A stretch of 64,000 nt of DNA from Styela clava (GCF_964204865.1 NC_135260.1:20072001-20136000); one strand, 5' to 3'; numbered from the stretch's first letter, positions 43,668 to 62,490 are shown. Translations and numbers: made by a program. Notes: generated by a model from the letters alone, not told the origin.

Positions 43668-45935
43668 TCTGTTTATCAAATTGTTCAATTGAATTGCTAA
43701 CGTCGAATTTAATAGAATAAATTGCAAATTGAAAATATCCACTAATCAGGCCTAAGAAGGTTACAACAGGCCAACCATAATATTTCACGGACGCTATTCA
43801 CGAGGAATATATATTATTTCGCCCATTTCATTTGTTCCAGTTTGATGCGGCATAATTGTTATTGTTAACTGTAGCGAACCGACACGTTGGTTCAAAATTG
43901 GAATGGATTTTCTGTGTTATTTCTAGTACAGTAATTGTGACACCACAAATGGGAGGAAACCTGACTGCATTTTATCTTCTATCCAGTACAGGGCTACTCA
44001 ACTCGCGGACCTATTGATTATTAAATTTGGACCGCAGCTGCGTTTGACTTTGAATGCACCATTCATGTTTATTTCATTTTGACGATGTAATGCATTTTTT
44101 CGCTAAACCACTCAGGAAAAAATTGTCATAGCAATAGAAGGTTCTCAGTACGTCGACTCACTTGCCCAGTCTCCTAGCATTGGCTCATAAGCCAGATGCC
44201 AATGGTTGTGTAGCAACTGAAGTTTAAACGGCTGCTTGGATACGTTTTCCACAATTTTTTAGACATCGTGGTGAATATTAGATTGCTTTTGTCTTTACAT
44301 GCTATTTGTAAGTTTTTAGTTGTATTTTCGAAATTTAAAAATAGATCAAATACCCCGATTTGCAAAATAGAATACTCCAATTTCATAGAACCACGATTGG
44401 AATAATTGGCAAAGACGGTGAAAAAATTTCTCAGACTAACGATTGCCAAATAAATTTTCTATTGGACAAGAAGTCGGCTAATAAATAGTTTCGCTAAAAT
44501 TTGTGGTTGTTCCTAATATTGCGTGGAACTAATCGTTCTTCTCCGCAGCTGATATATATATTCCAAATATTTAGTCTTAAAATAATTCAAGTCGCTGGAA
44601 GACTTTTTACGGGTGGTATGGAGGCGAATATTTTACATCTTTTCAGAAAAGTCGGCGAGGGTCGGGCTTCAATATATAGGAACCAAAGATTCGAATTTAG
44701 GGAAGTTTCGCATAGGAAAAATTCGCATTACGACAAGGAAACAGGCCTAATTCGTCGGAGGTAAAATTTTATCCTCGTCATTAAACGTTTATCATTTGTA
44801 GTAAGCACAAAACTATAATTTTTCATTTTGCGCTGTTGTAAAAGGAAATTGAATGTCACACATTTTTACATATTACCTGCCAGTGTACTATCATTTAATT
44901 CAGCAAAATTTTTCGAACGTGTGGCCAACTGGATTTTTGATCCATTGCTGGTTCCCATGAATAAAATCTAACAGTACATTCACCACCAGAAAATACTCTC
45001 AGCTAAGTCCCCTCATCCCCATACAAACAATGAAATGATCAAAACTTCAAATTATGAAAGTATTTTATGAGAATACTTTTTACTCCAACAGGAGCAATCC
45101 ATTTGTATATAAAAAAGGCAAAATTTAGTAGTTTTCAGATACAAGAGCATAAAAAAACGGTTCACAAATTGAATTCGATTCCAATGATATTAATTGTATT
45201 CCATCATCGACCAATACCCTATTTTAAAGTAGTGCACTCATGGGTCATGGCAATATGAAAGTACTGTAAAAACTGTATTTGATAATTGAACTAGTGAAAT
45301 CCCAAGCAAAGAAAAAGATGATTCTCATATAATCAGGACGTTAAAAAATGTTCACTCAGATAATATAACAATTGGAAGGACACGAAATCTAGATTTAACA
45401 TTATGCATGGTAAAATTATGTATTCTGTCACAATTTTTAGACAAACAACTATCCTTGAAAATTATATATTGAAGGTTGAAGTTCGCTATATTCATTGCAT
45501 GAAGTTTTTGCTTAGAAAATGTGTACAATTGTTTGTGACATGGCTTTGAAACGTGATTTGCATAAAAGGTTGACAAATTCTCTCCATAATTGCACAATCT
45601 CGTTATTTTCAATAATTCCAAGCAATGAAGGGAAATTAAACTAAAACGAGGAACACTTGCTAATCAAGCAGGTAATATTGTTACTCAAGCAGGTAATATT
45701 TCTAATTACGGTAATTTCTAATCAAAACTTTAATAACAAAAGCTTACACTTACTTATTGATTAGGCACAACTAGTTTGGCCATAGAATATAAACAAAATT
45801 GAAGAAACAAATGAATTAGCTTTAATCTCTGTTGGAATAAACAAATAAAACAGCACAATGTAGGCAATAGCACCATAACATGGCATTTCATTCACTACAC
45901 TTTCTATTATTATCTTTCAATTACATTTTCTTTTT
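43668..45935. other. Intergenic between two convergent genes
   Basis: Holds the 3' ends of the coiled-coil gene (plus) and the erlin gene (minus). A hAT-like terminus (CAGGGCTACTCAACTCGCGG) lies at about 43988 without a clear partner. GTAATATT and AAGCAGGTAATATT repeats occur near 45665-45710. No gene is supported; open frames up to about 90 codons (e.g. 44501-44764) lack recognisable features. Confidence 0.5.
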
Positions 45936-51522
<5,587 letters not shown>

Positions 51523-51777
51523 TCAAGTTGTTGACTAATTGTTAGAGTTAAAAGTATTTATTACTGAATTAATATTTAAAAAAATATTGTTACATGAGGC
51601 ACCGTGATATATGTAAGGCAGTGACTGAGATGCCACTTCTATAATGCAAACAAATTAAAATTGAGAATTCTGAAGAGCGAGCAAAACTTTTAATAAAGTT
51701 TAGGACATGAGAAATATCATGTGCCCATTCACCAGCCCACATATTCCCAACAGGGGTGATAACTTTTTTGTGGCTTT

Positions 51778-51917
51778 GGAGCCAGGCCACACAAAAGGGG
51801 CCAGGCCACGGAGAAAATGGGGCCAGGCCACAGAGAAAATGGGGCCAGGCCACAGAGAAAATGGGGCCAGGCCACGGAGAAAATGGGGCCAGGCCTCAGA
51901 ATATTCGGGGCCAGGCC
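51778..51917 (+). repeat. 22 bp GC-rich minisatellite, ~6 copies
   Basis: Unit GGCCAGGCCACAGAGAAAAT plus GG. The left flank TTTTTTGTGGCTTTGGAGCC also borders the inverted copy at 57829-57960, so repeat and flank have moved or been copied together. It lies about 250 bases upstream of the erlin start codon. It is open in several frames on both strands, which is an artefact of the repeat. Confidence 0.9.
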
Positions 51918-53627
51918 AGCGCAATGGTAATGTTAAGACATCCGTATTTGTTTAGTTATATTTTTGTTTATAAGTGATGTGGAAACTGGTAATGTTAAGA
52001 CATGTACGGTACCGTACCGGTACTTGTACATTTGAACCGTATCGTATGTTACAACCAGGGAAAATGCTGTATTCGAACACTTACTCATTACAAATGTACC
52101 GACTCCATAATCAGCAATAGAATAGAAAATAATAGATAAAAACAAATGATAAAGTAACTGATTATAGAATCGGGAAAGCAAACAAAACCTCAAGTAAAGT
52201 TTGAAGCCTACATATTTCAGATGGAAAGGTATTGATAAAAGAAGTAGTACGTGTTCGCTCACCCAATGTATTACTTATGTGAGGGGGTATATTGCGAGCG
52301 ATACATTATTGTAGTGTTTCTACTGGTCACCGTACATATACATTTATATTCCTCCCCGCATTCATTGTCTTTTTACTGTAGCGTGAACTGGTGCCTATAT
52401 GTTAAAAAAAACTCAGTGAAATAAGTTATATTTATTGCTTGTTGCATACCTTTTTGTGATTGTTAATTTTTTTTAGCGAATATGTGTTATTTAATTATTT
52501 TCATACAATACATGGTTAATAGATCATGGAATAATTCCACCAGTGACTCAAATGCTATTATTAAATGAAGTCCGTACTGATAAATTGTGTAGTTCTACCT
52601 GTATTGCATAGGCAATTGACAGGGGTTTACACGCTAAGATGTTTTAGATTTGTAATACAAATTGCAGGCACAACATATCGGTAGCTGGTATACGCTATCA
52701 CAACCACTAGTATCCCAATACTCAACATGCAAAAAAGACTACTCTTCTCAGTTATACATTATCCCAAACAGAAAACAAGATCCATGCATACCAGTTGATA
52801 AAACTGTTTCATTTATTGAAAAATATGCAAAAAAAAATTGCAAACACCAGATTGGCAGGATTCCAACATACTCTTTTTTAAAATAAGATTCATCTCCGAG
52901 GGAGTCCTTTTTGTTAGCATCTTAAGACTTTCCTATTACCGATAATTACTTCAATTATATTCAGCGTAATGAATATCAGGGATAAATGTTCAATCATAAG
53001 ACTGTTTTTTCAATATAAGTCATCATAGATATATCGGAAAAGTAACAGTAGTACAAACGCATATTAGATAATCATAAGCAAGGAAATTGTAAGACTCTTT
53101 TGACTGGAACTGGTTTAGAGATTCAAGGGAAAATTCGCAAAATTCAATTTGGTATTTTTTCAAATTTGTTTTTAGCAACCAGTATCTCCTAACCAGTATT
53201 GAGTATCTCCTACACAATATAAAACCAAAATTATATAGAGTCCGTATTGTTGTCATCATAGCAGACACCATGATATAATTTCTTCTCTCCAAGCTATAAA
53301 ACAAAAAAATTATGCTAAAATTCTTGATGACTTGAGTGGTTTATTATTTTACAGTACTGGGAATCAAAATACCTATTTCACCAATAAATACTTTTTAATC
53401 CTGCACACCATTTTGAGAATACAGGTAAAACGTAAAATTAAATGGTAGTGATATTAGGGAGTGGGGTTTTATGGCACGGTTGTTAGCAACAATATGGGAT
53501 GAAATTTATCTAACAGAAGGAAGTATGTAGGTTTCATATAGAATTATTACATCATTTTTATCATTGTCAACTATTCAATCCAAATCTAACGAAGATTCAA
53601 TAAAACATGGTGTTTATTCGACTAGAC
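51918..53627. other. Intergenic, nothing recognised
   Basis: AT-rich. A GTACGGTACCGTACCGGTAC patch lies near 52000-52021. No supported gene; open frames are below 110 codons and lack domains. Confidence 0.5.
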
Positions 53628-54100
53628 CAGGGGTTCTCAACCTTTTTTCTGCAAAATACCCCCCCCCCCCCCCCCCCCAGGCACGAAACAATCAACGTGA
53701 ACCCCCAGTAATGTGACACCGAACAAAGTTGTGATATATCGATTAACAATTTGTTGAAACAACAATTTATTGACCGGATAAAACTAAATTTAATTTCCCT
53801 GTTACTAATATTGCCCTAACTAATAAATTCTTGAAATCCCTTTCAAGTTTCAATAAGGATATCACTTTCTCCAGTGCTCGCAGCACGCTGTATTTTCTGT
53901 GAATTTCACATTGTTTACGTCACAATCACAACAACGCAAGATCAGGGAAAATCTATGTTTCAATTGGCATCCAGTTACAATCGGCACGCATTTTCCTCTG
54001 GTAGTAATAAAGGATATTAAAAACAGCAACACGCAAAAACTCGACTGCCATCCAAGTACCCCCTGAAATCTTTTCGCGAACCCCAGGTTGAGAACCCCTG
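53628..54100. mobile_element. Non-autonomous hAT element (473 bp) with C20 run
   Basis: Ends are CAGGGGTTCTCAACC and, on the other strand, CAGGGGTTCTCAACCTGG. Flanks are GACTAGAC (53620-53627) and GACTAAAG (54101-54108), an 8 bp duplication with two differences. A run of 20 C occurs at 53659-53678, and CCCCC-containing copies near the other end. No transposase. Confidence 0.85.
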
Positions 54101-54108
54101 GACTAAAG

Positions 54109-55640
54109 ACTGCTTGGTCCATCCCTGATTTGTATACATCGCAGATCACTTCATTATCAAAAACTCATTAAGTTAGGAAACAAATGGAATGGGCCAATTT
54201 TTATATTCTATTCTGTTTTTACTTATTGTTGCATGTCCTGCTATAAAGCTCAGTACAAACAATACGTCAAACTCACATTGAGGTACGTAGAATCTGAATA
54301 AATCTTCGAGCAATCATAATACCACACTTGCCAATTCCACGTCATTCTATTGTTTTATGTACGCGATGTTTTGGAGAAGCAAAATCAATAACATGGAAAC
54401 TGCGACAACTGTTTGCATGTCGTTACGACGTGAGCACCTGAGATTATGTTATTTGTTAAAGCCATACTGAACAATTTTTTATCATGTGATACAATTAATA
54501 CATATTAGGCATTACATGTATTTCTTTACAATGCTTAGTGATTGAGGCGATATTTAAAAATGAAACCAATAGTGGCAAAAAATTCACATCTTACACTTTT
54601 ATAAAAAAAAGAGTGCTTAATAGGGAACACCATTTGCAAAAAACATCTTGCGAGAACATCTCTTGACAATGAAATTTTTCCAAATACAGCATAAAAATAG
54701 CAAATAGTCAAGAAAAATTGTGAAAGAACTTGCAAATGTTATTTTAGGAAAACAAATGTACAAAATTCAGACTCGACTATTAGACACAATCTTGACTGGA
54801 ACAAAAAAATATAACCATGGAGATTGTATTCAGGTCTCATCTGTACAGTTATTGTTACAATGATGTGATCAAGGCAAATAATACCAAATCTTACCATCAT
54901 ACTATTCCATCTATTTTAGTATTTAATCTTTGTAGTGGAATCTCGTTCGGAATATAGTTCTTCTCGGAAAAACTTTTTCGCTTGATTCCTGTTTTCATTA
55001 TCAATTTAAACAATCCCTGAAAGCAGATCCAATTATGTATGTAGTAGTAATCATCACAAGAATATAATACAAATATGTTATGCATGCTTCAGTTGGATAT
55101 AAAAATATAAGGAATATTAATAAGTATTTCTAGCTTTGTCACAACCGTAAAACATTGCAGAACAATCTCAAAAACAAATATATACTTAAATCTCCACTCA
55201 AACCATTTGAATGACTAACGAATATAAAAGTGTGAATCAAAGCTTCCCCCAAAACCAGTCTCAAATGAAAAATCCAGTGCGCCAGCTAATGTTATCTAAT
55301 AAATAATATACATTGTAATATTAGGCTAAAATGTATAGTCTGATATGAGTATTACTTATAAATAGTTTGAGTAAGATAAGCTTGAAATATTTTTCCCAAC
55401 CTGGTAAATGTAAACTACAAATTAGCTTTCATATTCATAATCTATGATCAAATTGATATGATACCAGCTTCTCACAGCCTAATTCTTGTATACATTCCTC
55501 AGTTATCGTATAGTATCTGTTTCACTGCGATCATTACTCATATCAGCATATATACTGAACAAAAAACATTAATTCCCCAAAAAGTGAAACAAATCTTATG
55601 GTACTATTGTTGTAAAGTAACTTAACCATCATTACAAACC
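54109..55640. other. Intergenic, nothing recognised
   Basis: AT-rich sequence without supported genes, RNA genes or repeats. From about 55640 the sequence turns into a diverged unit of the tandem array that follows. Confidence 0.5.
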
Positions 55641-55899
55641 TGTTATATGAAATAAAAACTATGACTATTCCACTTCCGACAACATTCAGACATTGCGTCC
55701 CCGAATCACCTCGCTGTATGAATCCACTTTTTAAACTGCACTTCCCGGCAACAAATTTCAAAGTATTTACTTTTCAGACAGTCAAACATGATTTCATACT
55801 ATTATGGTTACCTGTAACTTGAAGATCTTTACTAACCTGTTGAAAACCATGAAAAAAAAAAATACAAAATCATCTCCATAACAGAAATCAAGCATGGCT

Positions 55900-57820
55900 C
55901 CATATACAGATATACCATGTTTCCCCAAGAATAAGACTGGGTCTCATTTCAATTTTCTTCCGAAAAATAACACTAGGGCTTATTTTCGGGGGATATCTTA
56001 TATTTTTATTTATTAAAAACAAACTTAAAAAGTAGAGAATTACGAGATTTTCAAATATACAAACTATGAACCTATATATATTATAACCTATATATGAACC
56101 TCGGTTAAATGTGATTCAAGCGAATTCTTTTCACTAATAAGGTTTGCCTGTACCTTCAAGATCATCACTAACCTGTTAAACACACAAAAAATAAGACTAA
56201 TCCACACCTCATAACAGAATTTGAGTGTGGCTCCATATTACTGAACTGCTCAAGTCTGTGGCTCCATTTTCTATCCTGTATTTCCAGGCAATAAATTCTC
56301 GGTAAAATGCGATTCAAGCATATTCTTTTCACTAATAAGGTTTGTCTGTACCTTCAAGATCATCACTAACCTGTTAAGCACACAAAAAATAAGACTAATC
56401 CACTTCTCAAAACGAATTTGAGTGTGGCTCCATATTACTGAACTGCTCTAGTCTGTGGCTCCATTTTCTATCCTGTATTTCCAGGCAATAAATTCTCGGT
56501 TAAATGTGATTCAAGCGTATTCTTTTCACTAATTAGGTTTGCCTGTACCTTCAAGATCATCACTAACCTGTTAAACACACAAAAAATAAGACTAATCCAC
56601 TTCTAAAAACGAATTTGAGTGCGGCTCCATATTACTGAACTGCTCTAGTCTGTGGCTCCATTTTCTATCCTGTATTTCCAGGCAATAAATTCTCGGTTAA
56701 ATGTGATTCAAGCGTATTCTTTTCACTAATAAGGTTTGCCTGTACCTTCAAGATCATTACTAACCTGTTAAACACACAAAAAATAAGACTAATCCACTTC
56801 TCAAAACGAATTTGAGTGTGGCTCTATATTACTGAACTGCTCTAGTCTGTGGCTCCATTTTCTATCCTGTATTTCAAGGCAATAAATTCTCGGTAAAATG
56901 CGATTCAAGCATATTCTTTTCACTAATAAGGTTTGTCTGTACCTTCAAGATCATCACTAACCTGTTAAACACACAAAAAATAAGACTAATCCACTTCTCA
57001 AAACGAATTTGAGTGTGGCTCCATATTACTGAACTGCTCTAGTCTGTGGCTCCATTTTCTATCCTGTATTTCCAGGCAATAAATTCTCGGTTAAATGCGA
57101 TTCAAGCGTATTCTTTTCACTAATTAAGTTTGCCTGTACCTTCAAGATCATCACTAACCTGTTAAACACACAAAAAATAAGACTAATCCACTTCTAAAAA
57201 CGAATTTGAGTGTGGCTCCATATTACTGAACTGCTCTAGTCTGTGGCTCCATTTTCTATCCTGTATTTCCAGGCAATAAATTCTCGGTTAAATGTGATTC
57301 AAGCGTATTCTTTTCACTAATAAGGTTTGCCTGTACCTTCAAGATCATTACTAACCTGTTAAACACACAAAAAATAAGACTAATCCACTTCTCAAAACGA
57401 ATTTGAGTGTGGCTCTATATTACTGAACTGCTCTAGTCTGTGGCTCCATTTTCTATCCTGTATTTCCAGGCAGTAAATTCTCGGTTAAATGTGATTCAAG
57501 CGTATTCTTTTCACTAATTAGGTTTGCCTGTACCTTCAAGATCATCACTAACCTGTTAAACACACAAAGAATAAGACTAATCCACTTCTCAAAACGAATT
57601 TGAGTGTGGCTCCATAATACTGAACTGCTCAAGTCTGTGGCTCCATTTTCTATCCAGTATTTCCAGGCAATAAATTCTCGGTTAAATGTGATTCAAGCGT
57701 ATTATTTTCACTAATAAGGTTTGTCTGTACCTTCAAGATCATTACTAACCCGTTGAACACACAAAAAATAGGACTAATCCACTTTTCATACCAGAATTTG
57801 AGTGTGGCTCCGTATTACTG
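55900..57820 (+). repeat. ~197 bp tandem array, about nine units
   Basis: Anchors recur about every 197 bases: CTAACCTGTTAAACACAC (56171, 56368, 56566, 56763 and on), AATTTGAGTGTGGCTCCATA, CTGTGGCTCCATTTTCTATC and GGTTAAATGTGATTCAAGCG. Units come in two alternating variants (ACTAATAAGG and ACTAATTAGG; GTCTGTACC and GCCTGTACC), suggesting two-unit duplication. A diverged unit at about 55640-55900 precedes it. It is unrelated in sequence to the 196 bp unit of the giant element despite the near-equal period. Confidence 0.93.
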
Positions 57821-57828
57821 CATAGCAC

Positions 57829-57960
57829 CATGGCCTGGCCCCGATTTCTCCGTGGCCCGGCCTCAATTTCTCTGTGGCCCGGCCCCAATTTCTCCGTGGC
57901 CTGGCCCCAATTTCTCCGTGGCCTGGCCCCATTTCAGTGGCCTGGCCCCAAAGCCACAAA
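57829..57960 (-). repeat. GC-rich minisatellite, inverted second copy
   Basis: The unit GGCCTGGCCCCAATTTCTCC plus GTG is, on the minus strand, the same GGCCAGGCCAC(A/G)GAGAAA-type repeat found at 51778. It is followed by AAAGCCACAAAAAAGTGATC, the reverse complement of the other copy's flank. It abuts the end of the 197 bp array. Confidence 0.88.
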
Positions 57961-58752
57961 AAAGTGATCACTCCCTCTCCATATTCCAGCATGGTTTATC
58001 CTAAAGTTGTATATCGCAATTGATTTCAGACATTCTATATGAAATGAACCTGAAGAAATTCATAACATGAATCATGGTTGTCTGATCAAGTATTTTTACG
58101 AAATAAATAGTTATTTGGATTTATAGTATAAAAGATCCCAACCACTGAACAATGATTAGTAAAAGTATTGAAAAGCTTGATTAAAACTTGTAGTAGTGCC
58201 TACAATAATGTGATTTTACACATTGAACAGGCTAGTATGAAATTATTTGACAAATTGGCTGGTAACATTTTTTACTGCTAGGATGTCGGAATGTTGACAA
58301 TAGTTTCTCTAAAACCCCACACTAGCGTTTTCAAGCATTTTTCAGGCATAATTATCCTGTCCGGGTTTATTATTTACAATGATAAAATATGGCCGAAGTA
58401 CAAAATCAGAAAACTATAGGCACATTCAGTATGATTGAATTGGTCAAAAACAAAAAAAAATATAATTGGTAGAGAGGTCTCAAAGGTAACAAACACTGGA
58501 CTTTATTTTCAACTTAAAGTTCGCCATATTTTCCATACATGATTTTCCCAATGCATCACAATTGAATTATATATAAACAGGTGATTAAAACTGTTCATCA
58601 ATGAAAGCCTAGCTTTAGGGAGATTCCGTTCTCGGCTGGTACCAATTCAATTACTGATAGAGATATGAAGAGTCGTTTCTATATCTGTACCAAACCACCC
58701 GCACCTCGAATTACTGAAGTGTAACCGACAAAGTTCATAATAAAAACCAATT
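57961..58752. other. MGMT 3' flank
   Basis: AT-rich; should include the 3' UTR of the minus-strand MGMT gene. Nothing else is supported. Confidence 0.5.
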
Positions 58753-59310
58753 TCATGCAGGAAATTTCTGTTCAAAATCAAGAAGCCATTTCTTGATATT
58801 GTCACCCTTTCCACTCATGTAATGTCCTGCAGTTCCATTGCTTGCAATCACACGATGACAGGGTACAATTAGGGGTATCGGATTTGCCCGCATAGCTTGT
58901 CCGACAGCTCGACATGCCTTTGGACTTTCACACATTTCTGCCAGTTGCGCATATGATACAGTTTTACCATGTGTAACATCAGTCGCCAAGGTTCTCAATA
59001 CTTTTCCAGTAAAATTATCTTTTGAGTAAATCTCATTGTCTATCTTGGGAAGCCTTGACATAGTCTTTCGTTTGTCACCCTTTGCAAAAAATAATTTTAT
59101 CCAATCCACTGTGCCATCTGTCGACTCATGCCATGGACCATTATAACTTAATACAGATACATCAAAATCATCATTCTTGAAATTTATTATTCCATCGAAG
59201 ACATTATAATCTCTGTCCAATATTATTTCCTTCACACCTAAACATGACTGAACTACTTTGATTTTTCCAATGGGAGTTTGGAGAAACGAAACACACAAAG
59301 CAGACTTCAT
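58753..59310 (-). CDS. MGMT: Methylated-DNA--protein-cysteine methyltransferase
   Basis: Repairs O6-alkylguanine in DNA by moving the alkyl group to its own cysteine in a single suicide reaction, in the nucleus. 185 residues from one uninterrupted frame, close to the size of human MGMT but without introns here. The C-terminal domain is complete: Y120 in GKTVSYAQLA, the arginine-finger helix KACRAVGQAMRANP (R134), the active-site IPLIVPCHRVIASNG (C151), then GHYMSGKGDNIKKWLLDFE. The N-terminal part (TPIGKIKVVQS) fits the ribonuclease-H-like domain of the family. The human zinc-binding residues are not obvious. A hAT transposon ends 131 bases upstream of the start codon, in what must be promoter or leader. 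Confidence 0.96.
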   Translation of the reverse strand: MKSALCVSFLQTPIGKIKVVQSCLGVKEIILDRDYNVFDGIINFKNDDFDVSVLSYNGPWHESTDGTVDWIKLFFAKGDKRKTMSRLPKIDNEIYSKDNFTGKVLRTLATDVTHGKTVSYAQLAEMCESPKACRAVGQAMRANPIPLIVPCHRVIASNGTAGHYMSGKGDNIKKWLLDFEQKFPA

Positions 59311-59441
59311 TCCTTTTTATGTAAAATGCGGTACCGGTACGATAACCTATAAGTTAAGTTAGATAGTAGATAGTTATTCATTGTGTACCGTAATCATATA
59401 TCATACAGTACATTTTATTAACATATACGGTACGGTACCGG

Positions 59442-62400
59442 TAGTGGCGGCGCGTGGTCATTTTGACAACCGGGGCAAGCTACTGCGGGACCAAGTCACC
59501 CCCATCTACGGGGACAGGATGAGCGCTGTAAGTTCTCCCATCATTTTGTGAGTATAAAAACCATTCCATCGGTAACAACCAATCGGCAAAAGCGACAATT
59601 TTTAACGATAAGAAAGTGTCTTTAAAACCGGTCCAAGTCAAGGGATTAATAAATATAGACATAGTTTATTTTGAAACCTCTTTCAAAAGGAAAGGCAATA
59701 TTTACCAAGATAAATACAATGGCATATTAACAGAAACTTCGGGAAAGCAGACAAAACCTAAAATAAGGTTTAAAACGTTACTATGAAGAAAGGAAAGTAA
59801 TGCAAAGATAAGGACATGCGTCGCTCACTCATAGATATATATGCTGCTAGACTTCTACTGCTTGAATATATATGCAACACGCCGCGGTTTCTTGGAAGCA
59901 AAATGCTCAATAACGCGCTGATTAAAGTCATGCATCCCAGAAATAACGTCTCTGTGAATGGATAAAACAGCCAAGGAATTTAATCTATCTTGCTTCATTG
60001 TGTTTCTGAGATACGTTTTAATACGCTTCAGCGTGCTGAATGTTCGCTCTGCGTCGGCGGAAGAAATAGGCGTCGTCAAAATGATGTCCAGAAATTTTGC
60101 AGACGCCGCAAAGGTAGTTACTAGAGTGTTATCTATGAGGAACACATAGAACGCGCAAGTTGATGTGATGTTCAAAAAAGTTCGATTGGTGTATATACAT
60201 CGCAATTCATTTTCCAATTTACCCACGTTTATCATGGGGTAAAATTTGGAGACAGTAGCCAACAAATGGATGGGAAATTGACGTGCAAATTTTGAAAAAT
60301 TTTTGGGGTTCATCAAAGAGAACGCGGCAAGGTGTTCAGTGCGCAGACGATCGCCTATTTGATTCACCAGAATGTCACAGCATTCCTTTGCAGACAAAAT
60401 CAAACGCTGCGTTGTTTGCCCGCGGCGTAAAGGAGCACTCCATGTGTCGTCGTATTTTATTGTTTCCCGGATACGAGATACAGCATCGCAGAAGTCTGGA
60501 ATACACGACTGCACAGACGCTCCATCCATTAGCCTTGACTGCAATGCGCCGTATAATACATCCACATGATAGAATATTGTGGAGAAAAAAGCGAGAAAAA
60601 ATGAAAACTCACCATCTTCTAGCAGACGCTTTAGACCTGCCGCCTCCCTCACAGAGCGTTCGTCCCAAACCGGAGAGCTCTGAATGCCATTAAAACACTC
60701 AATGAGCTCAGACCTAATTTCGGACACGCCCTGCACCACGCGTGATTGGAAGTTCCAACGTGTTGGTGCACAAGCTGGGAGACGGCGGCTACATATCTGG
60801 CGAAGGAGGTCAGAGCGCTTCGGCGAAACGGAAAAAAATGAAGAAAACCCCGAAACATTTGCAAAAAATATACGGACGAGAGGGGTATCAAGACACATAT
60901 TTTTAATAACGAGGTTAAATTGGTGTGCATAACAATGTAAAAAATGCGCATGAGGAAAATCTTCTTTTATATAAACTTGAACACCATGTTTCGACCCACT
61001 CATGACTGCCGCGCCGTCATAAGTTTGAGCTATCAATTTTGACTTCGCGTTGTAAGGCTGTAACACTTCTTTCAGTACAGCCGATATCCCGCAAGCCGTG
61101 CGATCAACGATTGGTACAAAGCTGTGAAATCTCTCGGTAGGTTTACCATCTTTCACAAACCGAAAAATCACAGCCAGTTGGGAAACGCACGTGATGTCAG
61201 TTGTCTCGTCAGACTGAATCGAAAGGAACTGGCAATTCTCAATTTCCAGAGCCAAATGTAGTAAATAAATTTTATACATTGAGTCGAGCAAATCATTTTG
61301 GATATCCTTAGATGTCCCTTTCGAAACAGTTGCGGCATCAAGATGATCTCTCAATACTCGAATACTGTATCTAGGGATGCGGTGTATTCCACCATATCCA
61401 AAAATACCCCTCTATTAGAAGAGCCAGCCCGTTCATCGTGCCCGCGGAGGGACAGCTCGTGACAACCAATGAACTTCAAAACATCTATCAATCGACCGAG
61501 AACATGGCGGTTTTTCTCGACGTTTTGGTTGTGCCGACGAATAGAAACTGCGCGTCCTTCATCCAACTGTGCTGCAATATTAACATTTCCGAATGTTCGG
61601 TATTTTACTGCATTGTCCAGATGCTCCATAGAAGATTGATGATCTCTGGCACGCTCGAAGAGATGTTTATGATCTCTAAAACCAAATTTACACCAACGTG
61701 AGTCACGGGCGGTAGCAAAAAGTAGGCAATAAAAACAAAAAAGTGCATTTTTGTCCTCGCTGTAACACAACCATTCGTGTTTTTTATACCAAGTTTCTGC
61801 GCAGAATGTACGCCGACGCCTTCCTCCGTCATGGGATTGTTCCAGTGAACAATTTTTTGGTTGATAAGGCCCAAGACGTTGTACCTCTAATTTTTGTTCC
61901 AGCGGTAGCTGAGAAAACGGAGTGCGAAGTAGTACATCAACCTTATTCATTATGAGGTCTAAGGCTAAGAAATGCGAAGCCGGAAAGAAGTGAGGAGCTC
62001 AAAAGGAATGTGGAAAATCGAAAGCAAATGGACTAATGGTCTCTAACTGATTCAAATAGCGAAACAAGCGACAAAAACGAAGGCGAGGAAACTATCAACT
62101 CTTCAAGCAACCAACGAACGAGAAGGAATGCGTGAATATGTCAACACGTTGTTGTAAGAAACGTCGGCATTGTGTCGTCATAATTTCGGTGCTAGCCCCG
62201 ACCGGCCCCGATGATTTAGTAAAAGAAACAGAAAACAAACGAGACAAACGCGGCGAGTGGAAGATAAAAGAGAGAATACGATATACAATGAGCAACCGGG
62301 GCAAAATCGGCGTCGCCCCGTCGACGTTCGGCGAAGGCTTTGCGAGCGAAAAATGAACCATGTCGGGAGAATATGGCTAGTGTAGACAGTCTGTGCAACC

Positions 62401-62490
62401 GATATTGAGGTATTTTTCGAATATTTTTTATTATACCGAAAAAACAACCGGGGCATTGCCCCGGTTGGCCCTATTGACGCGCCGCCACTG
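59442..62490 (-). mobile_element. hAT transposon (3.05 kb), perfect 8 bp TSD
   Basis: Ends are TAGTGGCGGCGCG (59442) and, on the other strand, CAGTGGCGGCGCG (62490), a 13 base inverted pair differing only at the first base. GGTACCGG flanks both sides exactly (59434-59441, 62491-62498). Subterminal ACCGGGGCAA motifs occur at both ends. It encodes one transposase on the minus strand. The good ends and a single coding lesion indicate recent loss of activity. Confidence 0.94.
59855..61950 (-). pseudogene. hAT transposase, ZMYM1/TTF-finger type, one frameshift
   Basis: The N-terminal part (61950-61351, about 199 residues) starts MNKVDVLLRTPFSQLPLEQK and carries a TTF-type zinc finger (CFYCLLFA, FRDHKHLFERARDH with C and H ligands). 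The second frame (61354-59855) continues the protein at once with RDHLDAATVSKG. It holds hAT core residues in IQSDETTDI and AQTYDGAAVMSG, the HCYAHQFNLVIKN segment, and the C-terminal dimerisation motif SSADAERTFSTLKRIKTYLR. The frame changes at about 61355-61375, where the first frame meets TGA. The overall order matches animal hAT proteins annotated as zinc finger MYM-type 1-like. Confidence 0.92.

Noticed and set aside
51590..51977. Gly/Arg/Pro-rich open frames on both strands
   Set aside because: A 22 bp minisatellite is open in several frames on both strands; the proteins are repeat artefacts.
57753..58004. Trp/Pro-rich frame on the plus strand
   Set aside because: Arises from the inverted copy of the same minisatellite.
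60283..60693. 136-codon frame on the plus strand
   Set aside because: Antisense shadow of the hAT transposase.
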